Below are positions 52,314 through 63,710 of a DNA stretch of 64,000 bases, one piece after another (the first letter of the stretch is position 1; each line of letters begins with the position of its first letter). Position numbers and translations under genes: made by a program. The notes under the pieces are model-generated. The model saw only the letters and a list, made by a program, of their open reading frames with translations. It did not search any database and was not told the DNA's origin. Source of the DNA: Diploptera punctata (taxonomy: Eukaryota > Arthropoda > Insecta > Blattodea > Blaberidae); NCBI GenBank assembly GCA_030220185.1, contig JASPKZ010003419.1, positions 345,501-409,500 on the forward strand. The letters run 5' to 3'.

Positions 52314-52440
52314 AATTACTAACACATAAATTGGTATTACAGGACCATAAACAACTGAAAAACTTGGTATTAGGTTTTAACTAACATTACATAACTGTGT
52401 TTCATGCTCACATTTTTATTTTATTTCTAAATGTTAAGTT
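52314..52440. other. Orphan 3' flank of a lost MNTDEE-type GR
   Basis: ACCATAAACAACTGAAAAAC, then ACATTACATAACTGTGTTTC aligns with the flank after GrL13 (about 47068-47160). No receptor coding sequence precedes it. The flank continues in pieces at 53071-53225 and 53999-54230. Confidence 0.6.
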
Positions 52441-52442
52441 AA

Positions 52443-53070
52443 CTTACTTACTACTTACTTACTCACTGACACTATAGAACCCGTAGGTTCATGGCCGCGC
52501 GGACATAAGCAATCCATACATCCATATCCTGAGCTAATGCTTTCCAATCATTCCCTGTATAATCTACTTCCCTCAAATTATAGTTAATGTTATTCTCCCA
52601 CCTCATTCTTGGTCTACCAACCGGCCGTTTTCCCTTTGGTTTTCGTACAAGAAGTTTCCATGCACGTATTTCATTCCCCATTCGTGCCACGTGTCCTGTC
52701 CATGCAGCCTACGAGACTTAACTGTTCTTATTATATCTGGCTTCCTATAAAGACCACGTAGTTCATTGTTATGTAGTATTCTCCATTCACCTGTCTGTTC
52801 ATCTCTCTTTGGTCCAAACATTTTCCTAAGAACTTTTTTCTCAAATACTCGTAATCTCCTTTCCTGCCTTAAAGTAAGAGTCCTTGTTTCGAACCCACAT
52901 AATATAACTGGTAGAATAATAGTTTTATATATTTTCAGTTTAACGTTTTTTGAAAGGAGTTGGGACATCAAAAGTCTCTGCAATGCATAATAGCACGCAT
53001 TTCCAGAATTGAGCCTATGTTTAATTTCTTTGTGCATCTCATTCCTATTTGTGATTATTGTTCCTAGGTA
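52443..53070 (-). mobile_element. RTE-B 3' fragment (minus)
   Basis: Reverse reading: MHKEIKHRLNSGNACYYALQ, RLLMSQLLSKNVKLKIYK, TLRQERRLRVFEKKVLRKMF, GPKRDEQTGEWRILHNNELR, then a break near 52705 and NEIRAWKLLVRKPKGKRPVG to RAAMNLRVL. The tail at 52443 is TTACTTACTACTTACTTACT. Confidence 0.85.
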
Positions 53071-53228
53071 TGTTAAGTTAATATATGTGGAAATAATAAA
53101 AACCTACCATGTTATCGCCAGCATCGGTGACATTGGAACAAGAACAATTTATTTAATTTCAGTTAAGTTTTTTATTTCTCACGCACTTATTCACTGATTT
53201 TACCAACATTTTATTGTTTATATTCAAG
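53071..53228. other. Orphan GR 3' flank, middle piece
   Basis: CGGTGACATTGGAACAAGAA, then AATTTATTTAATTTC parallels GTGATGACATAGGAAGATGT and ATTTAATTTCATC after GrL13 (about 47255-47300). It is bounded by two RTE-B fragments in opposite orientation. Confidence 0.5.
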
Positions 53229-53995
53229 ACACACTGTTGAGTAACACTAAGCAATTAGGACTGGAAGTAAATATCAATAAAGCTGAATATATGGTCACAC
53301 ATAGAAATACAATATATAATGGAAATAGACAGTTAACGAGAAATGAGGGAAATTTTGAGGAAGTGGCTGAATTCAAATACCTAGGAACAATAATCACAAA
53401 TAGGAATGAGATGCACAAAGAAATTAAACATAGGCTCAATTCTGCAAATGCGTGCTATTATGTATTACAGAAACTCTTGACTTCCCAACTCCTTTAAAAA
53501 AACGTTAAACTGAAAATATATAAAACCATTATTCTACCAGTTATATTATATGGATGCGAAACATGGACTCTTACTTTAAGGGAGGAAAGGAGATTACGAG
53601 TATTTGAGAAAAAAGTTCTTAGGAAAATGTTTGGACCAAAGAGAGATGAACAGACAGGTGAATGGAGAAGACTGCATAACAGTGAATTACATGGTCTTTA
53701 TAGGGAGCCAGATATAATTAGAACAGTTAAGTCTCGTAGATTGCGATGGGCAGGACATGTGGCACGAATGGGAAATGAAAGACGTGCATGGAAGGTTCTT
53801 GTAGGAAAACCAGAGGAAAAACGCCCAGTTGGTTGACGAAGAATGAGGTGGGAGAACAACATTAACTATGATTTGAGGGAAGTAGATTATACAGGGGATG
53901 ATTGGAAAACATTGGCTCAGGATAGGAATATATGGAGAGCTTATGTCCGTGCGGCCATGAACCTACGGGTTCGATTGTGCCAGTGAGTGAGTTAG
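53229..53995 (+). mobile_element. RTE-B 3' fragment (plus)
   Basis: LLSNTKQLGLEVNINKAEYM, FKYLGTIITNRNEMHKEIKH, a TAA near 53494, then VILYGCETWTLTLREERRLR, MFGPKRDEQTGEWRRLHNSE, RLRWAGHVARMGNERRAWKV, a TGA near 53834, and RAAMNLRVRLCQ with the GTGAGTGAGTTAGTTAG tail. It starts just after the YADD region. Confidence 0.85.
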
Positions 53996-53998
53996 TTA

Positions 53999-54230
53999 GT
54001 TAGAAGATATAATTAAAAATTGAAGTGATCATTGCTAAAAGACCCTTTCTCCAATACAGCTAATTGCCAAAGCCACTTCTACAAAGCCCTTTATCTGGAG
54101 AAAGGTCATTTTAGCATAAAACTGAAAGTGAAATGCTAAACGGTGGCTCCATATGAAGGTCGGAGGAATTTATATTTTAATTACTAAGAATGTAAATTTT
54201 ACAATTTTTCTCTTTACTGATGATCAGATT
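53999..54230. other. Orphan GR 3' flank, distal piece
   Basis: TTGAAGTGATCATTGCTAAA and CCAATACAGCTAATTGCCAA match 20985, 43405 and 47385. No gene follows. Confidence 0.6.
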
Positions 54231-54240
54231 GTTAAATGAA

Positions 54241-55553
54241 ATGAAGACCATAAGCTACGCCAGGTTTCTCATAAATGCAACATGAAGACCATAAGCTACG
54301 CCAGGTTTCTCATAAATGCAACATGAAGACCATAAGCTACGCCAGGTTTCTCATAAATGCAACATGAAGACCATAAGCTACGCCAGGTTTCTCATAAATG
54401 CAACATGAAGACCATAAGCTACGCCAGGTTTCTCATAAATGCAACATGAAGACCATAAGCTACGCCAGGTTTCTCATAAATGCAACATGAAGACCATAAG
54501 CTACGCCAGGTTTCTCATAAATGCAACATGAAGACCATAAGCTACGCCAGGTTTCTCATAAATGCAACATGAAGACCATAAGCTACGCCAGGTTTCTCAT
54601 AAATGCAACATGAAGACCATAAGCTACGCCAGGTTTCTCATAAATGCAACATGAAGACCATAAGCTACGCCAGGTTTCTCATAAATGCAACATGAAGACC
54701 ATAAGCTACGCCAGGTTTCTCATAAATGCAACATGAAGACCATAAGCTACGCCAGGTTTCTCATAAATGCAACATGAAGACCATAAGCTACGCCAGGTTT
54801 CTCATAAATGCAACATGAAGACCATAAGCTACGCCAGGTTTCTCATAAATGCAACATGAAGACCATAAGCTACGCCAGGTTTCTCATAAATGCAACATGA
54901 AGACCATAAGCTACGCCAGGTTTCTCATAAATGCAACATGAAGACCATAAGCTACGCCAGGTTTCTCATAAATGCAACATGAAGACCATAAGCTACGCCA
55001 GGTTTCTCATAAATGCAACATGAAGACCATAAGCTACGCCAGGTTTCTCATAAATGCAACATGAAGACCATAAGCTACGCCAGGTTTCTCATAAATGCAA
55101 CATGAAGACCATAAGCTACGCCAGGTTTCTCATAAATGCAACATGAAGACCATAAGCTACGCCAGGTTTCTCATAAATGCAACATGAAGACCATAAGCTA
55201 CGCCAGGTTTCTCATAAATGCAACATGAAGACCATAAGCTACGCCAGGTTTCTCATAAATGCAACATGAAGACCATAAGCTACGCCAGGTTTCTCATAAA
55301 TGCAACATGAAGACCATAAGCTACGCCAGGTTTCTCATAAATGCAACATGAAGACCATAAGCTACGCCAGGTTTCTCATAAATGCAACATGAAGACCATA
55401 AGCTACGCCAGGTTTCTCATAAATGCAACATGAAGACCATAAGCTACGCCAGGTTTCTCATAAATGCAACATGAAGACCATAAGCTACGCCAGGTTTCTC
55501 ATAAATGCAACATGAAGACCATAAGCTACGCCAGGTTTCTCATAAATGCAACA
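54241..55553. repeat. 41-bp x32 minisatellite from the GrL14 5' flank
   Basis: The unit is ATGAAGACCATAAGCTACGC, then CAGGTTTCTCATAAATGCAAC. 32 units fill exactly 1312 bp and I saw no variant unit. The single-copy counterpart is in the GrL8 5' flank (AACTAAGCCAGTTTGCTCAT, then AAATACAACATG near 23838). No ORF. Confidence 0.95.
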
Positions 55554-55667
55554 TTGGCTTTAAAGTCCTCTAAATATGAATTATTAATTATTGAAAAAAC
55601 ACGCTAAGTCACGCAATCCCACAATAATATGAATTTTAAATGTCAATATCCAATATTTTCAGCTCGT
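55554..55667. other. Single-copy GrL14 5' flank between two arrays
   Basis: TTATTAATTATTGAAAAAAC, then AAGTCACGCAATCCCACAAT matches GrL8 flank 23925-23985. It shows that both arrays arose in place within one receptor flank. Confidence 0.75.
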
Positions 55668-58296
55668 GTTAATTGTTCAGACGCACAATAAACATGACCC
55701 ACCTTATTGCAACTCTATTCAGCTCGTGTTAATTGCTCAGAGACCCAATAAAATGACACACCTTATTGCAACTCTATTCAGCTCGTGTTAATTGTTCAGA
55801 GACCCAATAAACATGACCCACCTTATTGCAACTCTATTCAGCTCGTGTAAATTGTTCAGAGGCCCAATAAACATGACCCACCTTATTGCAACTCTATTCA
55901 GCTCGTGTAAATTGTTCAGAGGCCCAATAAACATGACCCACCTTATTGCAACTCTATTCAGCTCGTGTAAATTGTTCAGAGACCCAATAAACATGACCCA
56001 CCTTATTGCAACTCTATTCAGCTCGTGTAAATTGTTCAGAGACCCAATAAACATGACCCACCTTATTGCAACTCTATTCAGCTCGTGTAAATTGTTCAGA
56101 GACCCAATAAACATGACACACCTTATTGCAACTCTATTCAGCTCGTGTTAATTGTTCAGAGGCCCAATAAACATGACCCACCTTATTGCAACCCTATTCA
56201 GCTCGTGTTAATTGTTCAGAGACCCAATAAACATGACCCACCTTATTGCAACTCTATTCAGCTCGTGTAAATTGTTCAGAGACCCAATAAACATGACCCA
56301 CCTTATTGCAACTCTATTCAGCTCGTGTAAATTGTTCAGAGACCCAATAAACATGACCCACCTTATTGCAACTCTATTCAGCTCGTGTTAATTGTTCAGA
56401 GACCCAATAAACATGACCCACCTTATTGCAACTCTATTCAGCTCGTGTTAATTGTTCAGAGACCCAATAAACATGACCCACCTTATTGCAACTCTATTTA
56501 GCTCGTGTAAATTGTTCAGAGACCCAATAAAAATGACACACCTTATTGCAACTCTATTCAGCTCGTGTTAATTGTTCAGAGGCCCAATAAACATGACCCA
56601 CCTTATTGCAACTCTATTCAGCTCGTGTTAATTGTTCAGAGACCCAATAAACATGACCCACCTTATTGCAACTCTATTCAGCTCGTGTTAATTGTTCAGA
56701 GACCCAATAAACATGACCCACCTTATTGCAACTCTATTCAGCTCGTGTAAATTGTTCAGAGACCCAATAAACATGACACACCTTATTGCAACTCTATTCA
56801 GCTCGTGTTAATTGTTCAGAGACCCAATAAACATGACCCACCTTATTGCAACTCTATTCAGCTCGTGTTAATTGTTCAGAGACCCAATAAACATGACCCA
56901 CCTTATTGCAACTCTATTCAGCTCGTGTAAATTGTTCAGAGACCCAATAAACATGACCCACCTTATTGCAACTCTATTCAGCTCGTGTAAATTGTTCAGA
57001 GACCCAATAAACATGACACACCTTATTGCAACTCTATTCAGCTCGTGTTAATTGTTCAGAGACCCAATAAACATGACCCACCTTATTGCAACTCTATTCA
57101 GCTCGTGTAAATTGTTCAGAGACCCAATAAACATGACCCACCTTATTGAAACTCTATTCAGCTCGTGTAAATTGTTCAGAGACCCAATAAACATGACACA
57201 CCTTATTGCAACTCTATTCAGCTCGTGTTAATTGTTCAGAGAACCCAATAAACATGACCCACCTTATTGCAACTCTATTCAGCTCGTGTTAATTGTTCAG
57301 AGACCCAATAAACATGACCCACCTTATTGCAACTCTATTCAGCTCGTGTAAATTGTTCAGAGACCCAATAAACATGACCCACCTTATTGCAACTCTATTC
57401 AGCTCGTGTAAATTGTTCAGAGACCCAATAAACATGACACACCTTATTGCAACTCTATTCAGCTCGTGTTAATTGTTCAGAGACCCAATAAACATGACCC
57501 ACCTTATTGCAACTCTATTCAGCTCGTGTTAATTGTTCAGAGACCCAATAAACATGACCCACCTTATTGCAACTCTATTCAGCTCGTGTAAATTGTTCAG
57601 AGACCCAATAAACATGGACACACCTTATTGCAACTCTATTCAGCTCGTGTTAATTGTTCAGAGGCCCAATAAACATGACCCACCTTATTGCAACTCTATT
57701 CAGCTCGTGTAAATTGTTCAGAGACCCAATAAAAATGACACACCTTATTGCAACTCTATTCAGCTCGTGTTAATTGTTCAGAGGCCCAATAAACATGACC
57801 CACCTTATTGCAACTCTATTCAGCTCGTGTTAATTGTTCAGAGACCCAATAAACATGACCCACCTTATTGCAACTCTATTCAGCTCGTGTAAATTGTTCA
57901 GAGACCCAATAAAAATGACACACCTTATTGCAACTCTATTCAGCTCGTGTTAATTGTTCAGAGGCCCAATAAACATGACCCACCTTATTGCAACTCTATT
58001 CAGCTCGTGTAAATTGTTCAGAGACCCAATAAAAATGACACACCTTATTGCAACTCTATTCAGCTCGTGTTAATTGTTCAGACGCCCAATAAACATGACC
58101 CACCTTATTGCAACTCTATTCAGCTCGTGTTAATTGTTCAGAGACCCAATAAACATGACCCACCTTATTGCAACTCTATTCAGCTCGTGTAAATTGTTCA
58201 GAGACCCAATAAAAATGACACACCTTATTGCAACTCTATTCAGCTCGTGTTAATTGTTCAGAGGCCCAATAAACATGACACACCTTATTGCAACTC
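55668..58296 (+). repeat. 60-bp x about 44 minisatellite built on the GrL14 start codon
   Basis: The unit is ATTCAGCTCGTGTTAATTGT, then TCAGAGACCCAATAAACATG and ACCCACCTTATTGCAACTCT. Each unit carries the receptor start context and the codons MTHLIATL. Units with TGTTAATTG stop after 12 codons; units with TGTAAATTG stay open into the next ATG. Further variants are GAGACCC/GAGGCCC and ATGACCC/ATGACAC. Only the last unit leads into receptor coding sequence. Confidence 0.95.
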
Positions 58297-58641
58297 TAAA
58301 ACCTTTGTATCTGCTGCCAGATCGTTTGGTTTGCTGTCTGTATCATTCTTCAGCAAAGATAACCACGAATGTTTCAAACATAAGATCCTCTACATTCTCT
58401 GGACTGTTGTCTGGATCTTCTCTGTAAGCAGCTATCTGCTACCACCTTGCCTCTGTATCAATTAATCTTCAAAACGGGAAAATAGCATCTTTTGGAATAG
58501 CTTTCATATTGTGTGTATTAACAATTTATTTTGCTATTATTGCAAATTTAATAACCAACATTGCCCACAGAAGCCATTTTCTAAAAATAGTAACAACGTT
58601 TGTTAATTTGGACAAAATATTGGTACAAGATAACAAAATAT
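58275..58641 (+). pseudogene. GrL14: gustatory receptor N-terminal fragment cut by a LINE
   Basis: It begins MTHLIATLKPLYLLP, matching GrL8 (IIATVKPLYLLSG). A missing base near 58318 shifts the frame, after which FGLLSVSFFSKDNHECFKHK, then ILYILWTVVWIFSV reads in another frame; further indels follow. Homology to GrL8 continues to the LDKxLVxDNKI segment and stops at 58641, where the family A LINE begins. The C-terminal two thirds was not found downstream. Confidence 0.9.
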
Positions 58642-59605
58642 CATCATCATAGTACATTCACGAATTTAGGCCATTTGTTGACCTGTTTCGGCCTCAAGAG
58701 AAACACCATCCAAAAGTCTTTTGAGTGGACGTCCTGGTCTTCTTCTTCCTGCAGGTTGATATTTTAACATTTGTTTGGGTATTCTGTGATCTTCCATTCG
58801 ATGAACAGGTTGCATCCATCTTGACTTATAATCAGAAATCTTGTTTTCTAAAGGTTCTATGTGTAATTTTTCTAAGATGTCTTCATTTTTTAAGGTTCTA
58901 TGTGTAATTTTTCTAAGATGTCTTCATTTTTGTGATTTAGTAGTGTGTATCCTGCAGTCCTCCGAAGGTATCTCATTTCAGCAGATCTAAGTCTCTGTAC
59001 ATCCTTCTGTTTCAACGTCCATACTTCGCTACCATACAAAAGAGTTGGAAGAGCCAGTGTTTTATACACTTTCAGTCTTGAATGCTTTTGGACTAACTGT
59101 GGCTTGAAGATAGAATTTATTAACCCTAAAATTCTTAAAAATTTAGATATTTTGCATTTACATCCTTTTCTTCTTCATATGAGATATTGCATCCTAGATA
59201 TGTAAAATTATTCACCTGCTCCAAAATTTTATTGTCCAGTACAAATTTTACTTCTGACAGGATCTATACCTTGAAATGCAATAATTTTTGTTTTTTCTGT
59301 AGATATCTTCAAACCATATTCTTCTGTAATTTTGTTAAGTTCATACAGACCTTTCTGTAGATTATCTTCGGAATTTGCTATTATTATTTGGTCATCTGCA
59401 AACAGTATGGTGTTTAATTTTCTTTTTTCTGATATTCTTATTCCAAATTTATATGTTTTGTTCCAGCAACATATCACTTCATTTATATAAATTGCAAACA
59501 GTGTTGGGGATAGGGGGCAGCCTTGTCTCACACCACGATTTATAATTCCTTCTTCAGAAAATCTGTTATTTAATTTAATCTTTATTGTGTTGTCTTTGTA
59601 AGTTG
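58642..59605 (-). mobile_element. RTE-like family A LINE, 5' truncated
   Basis: Minus-strand reading: KDNTIKIKLNNRFSEEGIIN, RGVRQGCPLSPTLFAIYINE, the catalytic ILFADDQIIIANSEDNLQKG, YGLKISTEKTKIIAFQGIDP, then a frame break near 59243 and the RLKVYKTLALPTLLYGSEVW region to GRPLKRLLDG. The (ATG)n tail is at 58642-58650. A 42-bp direct duplication lies at about 58848-58931. It is closely related to 244-1970 and inserted in GrL14. Confidence 0.85.
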
Positions 59606-60500
59606 TCCTTATATCTAAAGAACTATTAACCAATAGAATTTTAAAATAACATCATGTGATGTAATAATGGTCTTAAAATTACAAAAGAATAAATCTAGTC
59701 ATTCTTCATACAAGTTTCAACAAAGATAGAAGAAATAAGAGCTCTCAAGATAAAATGTAATATTTAATACAAGAAGAATAATTGATTCAAGAGAAGAAAA
59801 GAATTTATTTTCAATTGACGGCGAAGAATAATACCACCTACATTTATTTAATCTGCCGGGAACTTAAGAAGTGAATAAATTTACAATTATTTCTACAATA
59901 AACATTTTTTTTGTCATTTTGAAGTGTTTTATTATCCAGTGTACCAACTTCCGACCCTGAGAAGAGAATCCGGCTCTACCGAAAATTAAACCCAACCAAA
60001 ACCAATAATACTTTTTTGGGACAGAAATACATCTTCAAAATGTTACCATTACATTGAGAACTCACATGAAGAGAATTCTTCTTCAAAACGTCACCACAAC
60101 GTGGGGCAAAGCGATCTACTTCTTCACATTGTATCCGTTCACCTGTAGTGTCTAATCAAACTCAGACAAGAATTAAAAGTAACAACTGCTAACTTGAATG
60201 AAAACACTTCCTCTACAAGTTAACATAAAATACACCCAAGGAACGCTGTTATCACAAACACAGCAAGAAAGTAGACTTTATTCCATCTACGAGACGGGAA
60301 AATAATTTGTTATCTTGCCAGTACAACGTCGTTACAAACGAAAGAAGAAAAAATAACGAAATTATCGGTGTCACGAAATTAGCTGGTTTTGCCCTATATG
60401 TTGACTTTCACTATTTCCTCACTATCGCCTAATAATAGTACTTGCAAACAGCTGACTGATACCATTAAAGTATATTCTTTTTTGCTCTCGGGGTAACATC
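59606..60500. other. Unassigned DNA
   Basis: No receptor continuation of GrL14, RT or known repeat was recognised. Only short ORFs are present. Confidence 0.45.
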
Positions 60501-60504
60501 GATG

Positions 60505-60920
60505 GCAGTTGGGACATTTCCAGGGCCAAGGGGACAGACAGGAGAATATAGAAGACTACATAACAGTGAGCAACTTGATATTTATAGGAAGCCATAAATA
60601 TCAAGTTGCTCACTGTTATGTAGTCTTCTATATTCTCCTGTCTGTCCCCTTGGCCCTGGAAATGTAATATAATAAGAACGGTTAAGTCTCGTGACTCTGA
60701 TGAACAGGACATGTGGCACGAATGGGAAATGAATGATGGTCTTGTAGTATAACCAGAGGTAAAATACCCAGTTGGTAGACCAAGAATGAGGTGGGAGAAT
60801 GACATTAAACATAATTTGAGGAAGTAGAAAATACAGGAGATGACTGTACAAATATTATTGGGATAGGGATGTATGGATAGCTTATGTCAGCGTGGCTATA
60901 AACCTAGGGTTCGAAGAGCC
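60505..60920 (+). mobile_element. RTE-B 3' scrap containing a snap-back inversion
   Basis: GACAGACAGGAGAATATAGA, then AGACTACATAACAGTGAGCA (DRQENIEDYITVS in one frame) is family B KRDEQTGEWRRLHNSE. At about 60595 the sequence turns and runs back as its own reverse complement to 60663, then resumes forward (AATATAATAAGAACGGTTAA, GGACATGTGGCACGAATGGG) to the RAAMNLRV equivalent near 60905. Confidence 0.75.
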
Positions 60921-61597
60921 AGTGAGTTAGAAGTTTTTCCGGTGTTTCTTCTCACCTGTAAGATAAATGTCAGGAAACTAAAGTCCAAATTGTCATCAAA
61001 CCATCTATAATATAACTCGCCTTGTTTAGTATGAGTGAGTAGTGTGTTCTGTTTTATGTTTGGTGTTGTCTCGGGGGTGGCTGTGGCGTAGAGCTTGTAG
61101 CTCATCAGGAAAGGCCCTCAATTTCTTGTGTGGTCAAGGAAGTTAACTGTTTCATCTAGAGTTTGTCACTATAAGATCCGGGTGACGTAGGGCATTTAAA
61201 AAAGTAAACAAGAGAGAGAGGTAGTCCGTGTCTGTGCTATAATAACTATAATCATGTTGTGAAGTAGATATTATGTCATCACGCAAGTTATAGAGTGTCA
61301 CGGAAATGGATGTAGGACTCTTTAGTAATTACTCAGATCAAAAACAGACTAATAACTAAACAACTTCTCTACTGTACTTTTTTTTAGATTTTTATCAGTA
61401 AAAATTTCTGAAATCTGCATTTTACCCTTTGTGAATTTAGTTTAGGAAATGCTATTCTGTTCAAATATGAAAATGTGTCCTTCAGTGTTCAGTGTAATCT
61501 GTAGTTAGTACTTATAAACTACAATAACGGCTCAATGTGGCGACCACCAACCATGTTGCACACATTGTTCCTGCGAATAATATTCTGGTACACTCGC
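60921..61597. other. Unassigned DNA with SINE-c-like body
   Basis: TTCTCACCTGTAAGATAAAT, then GTCAGGAAACTAAAG (60948-60982) resembles the body of SINE-c. The rest is unassigned, with a T run at 61378-61384. Confidence 0.4.
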
Positions 61598-61918
61598 CTC
61601 CATCCAAATCATCCATCCATTCATAGTAATTCTGCCCGATAGCAGGTCCTTCAATGCTATGCTTGCAGCTTTACTGGGGAATTGTAGGTGTGGTAGCTTC
61701 CCGTTACTTTCCACACTGGTGAAGGATGATGATGATGATAGCCATATGATTTGGGGGACTGTTTAGGCCTTAACGTTTTCCTGACATTTGTCTTACAGGT
61801 GAGGAAAAACTCCGATAAAAAACTCACCCAGAAAAACTGCACCGACCGGGGATCGAACCCGGGCCAGCTGCGTGAAAAGGCAGCACGCTACCTCGAGACC
61901 ACAGCGGTGGTGGACCGT
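61598..61918 (-). mobile_element. tRNA-headed SINE, family c (minus)
   Basis: On the minus strand: head GGTCTCGAGGTAGCGTGCTG, then CCCGGGTTCGATCCCCGGTC (B-box), a body with TTCCTCACCTGTAAGACAAA, a (CAT)n stretch near 61725, and the 3' part shared with 17143-17248, ending in ATGGATGG. The most complete copy of this family. Confidence 0.75.
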
Positions 61919-62878
61919 ATTTATATAACTGAACGAATAACAGTTCTATGTATTTCAGTTTAACGTTTTTCTTGGGGAAAGTTGGAATGACAAATCAGCT
62001 ATAATGCGTCACCGGACTTGAATATACGTTTAATTTATTTGTGTATCTCATTCTGTTCGTAATTATTGTTCAGGGGTATGAACATTTGTCATTAACTGTC
62101 AATTTTATATTACATGATATATATAGTTGTGATAATCTAGTTTTATTGATATTTACTTGCCACTATTATAGGTTCGTTAAATATGTACTCTGCGACCAAG
62201 CGATGATGTGGTATGTGAAGACGGCGCTGCACTTAATGAACTTATATCGTGTCGCAGTTCATCACCTCGCCACTCCGTGTCATCGCTTGGACACACAGTA
62301 ATGTTTTATTGTATGCGTCACATCGTACCGATCAGTAAATTACCCTAATTTTAATTATTTATTTATCAAGCAACAAAACAATTACTTTGTAATACTAGAA
62401 TTCTGCGTGTTAGTTACAGGAGCAATTTAATTTTGTACTCAATATGCCTGTAGATAAATATCCTAACGAGATCACCGGAGAAGATGTACCACTTTACTGC
62501 AAGCCAAGCAATTTAGAGTTTTAACGTAATTATGTGATTACATCATGGAACATTATACACATCACTGCATTAGAAATAACACACAAACTCTATCCACGTC
62601 ATATAGCAATTTTAATTCAAGGGAAAAAATAATCACTAAATTGTAAAAAAAAAGAAGCATCAGTAGCTATTCGAAGGCATAGAATAAACATGTGGGAAGA
62701 CAACTTCCCCATGAAACACACAGAAAAACATGATCAAATTGGATTTTCATATGGAAGACATGATTTAAACATTGTAAAAATATATTTTCAAATCACAACA
62801 AAGATAGAAGATGTTCTTGGAAACTTTTCATATGACAGGCAAGAACAACTATGCGCGAAGATAATTTTCATAACTAAT
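61919..62878. other. Mostly unassigned; RTE-B trace near 61955-62120
   Basis: CAGTTTAACGTTTTTCTTGG to the GTGTATCTCATTCTGTTCGT segment is a decayed reverse RTE-B piece. AGCGATGATGTGG and GTCATCGCTTGG near 62200 and 62277 are short inverse motifs. No gene is seen. Confidence 0.4.
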
Positions 62879-63582
62879 TCCACGAGTGAATTTATCTAGA
62901 TAATTTGGAAATCAAGAGTGGCATTTGTTAGGACTATTTAACGAATAAAATTAAGCTGTTTACTCACAAATCATTATTTAAATATAGCTATTTTAAAATA
63001 TTTATATATTTAATGTAAACTGCGCTGTTTGAAAACATTAGAAACGATTGGTCCGCTTCATTTGCTTCTTTTGTTCATCACTGCAACCAAATCATATTAT
63101 TTATTGCCAAAGGAACGCAATATTGTAAGAATTCACTCTAGTGGAGAAAAAATGAAACACATCAAAGTGTATATTAATTTATATCTGATGTCCTATGATA
63201 TAAATACGAAATATGACAATTATATTTTCTGGAATGTTATTACCTGGGAAAATATACATTTAAGAAAGTGAAAACAGTGGGTTCTTTTCTGTTGGTGGTA
63301 TAATCAATTGCTACAACTGTTTTTATATTAACTCCCGCATGCGCTATGTGTTGACATTCATACCACTATATATACAATCTGGTAGCCGCATTTCTTACAG
63401 AGTCAATCACTGCAAAATAATGCTATGACCTATTGAGAATGTTAAAAAGGAGGTGGTTTCTTTATTAAGATAAACTTTAGTGGTAAATTCTAGGCGAAAC
63501 ACGACTGTGATTTGTTGTAAATAAAAAAATATTGAAATGTGATTGGTCATTGACTCCCGTTTGGAGCATGAGTTAAATAGCC
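62879..63582 (+). mobile_element. Hairpin-headed interspersed element, copy 3
   Basis: It carries the head (truncated hairpin, TTTGGAAATCAAGAGTGGC), the GTAAACTGCGCTGTTTGAAA body and the terminal GAGTTAAATAGCC found in copy 1, with extra internal sequence at about 63150-63410 partly shared with copy 2. This suggests the fuller form of the element is about 700 bp. Confidence 0.65.
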
Positions 63583-63710
63583 ATATAAAATACATATAAT
63601 ACATTTGGATGATGACAACTGTCATACAAATACATGGAATAAACATGGACGGAGATAATTCTGAAATGAAACACACAAAATAAACATCGAAGAGAATACT
63701 AAGAATAAAA
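63583..63710. other. 5' flank of GrL15
   Basis: Short non-coding spacer. GACAACTGTCATACAAATAC and AACATGGACGGAGATAATTC lie here; no conserved signal was recognised. Confidence 0.4.

Noticed and set aside
54241..55553. CRISPR-like appearance of regularly spaced repeats
   Set aside because: Units are contiguous with no unique spacers, and the context is a eukaryotic genome.
55788..56151. Repeat ORFs on both strands in the 60-bp array
   Set aside because: Array translation; no sign of a real protein beyond the repeated receptor start codons.
62690..62899. 69-codon ORF
   Set aside because: No recognisable motif and it runs into the hairpin-headed repeat; likely chance.
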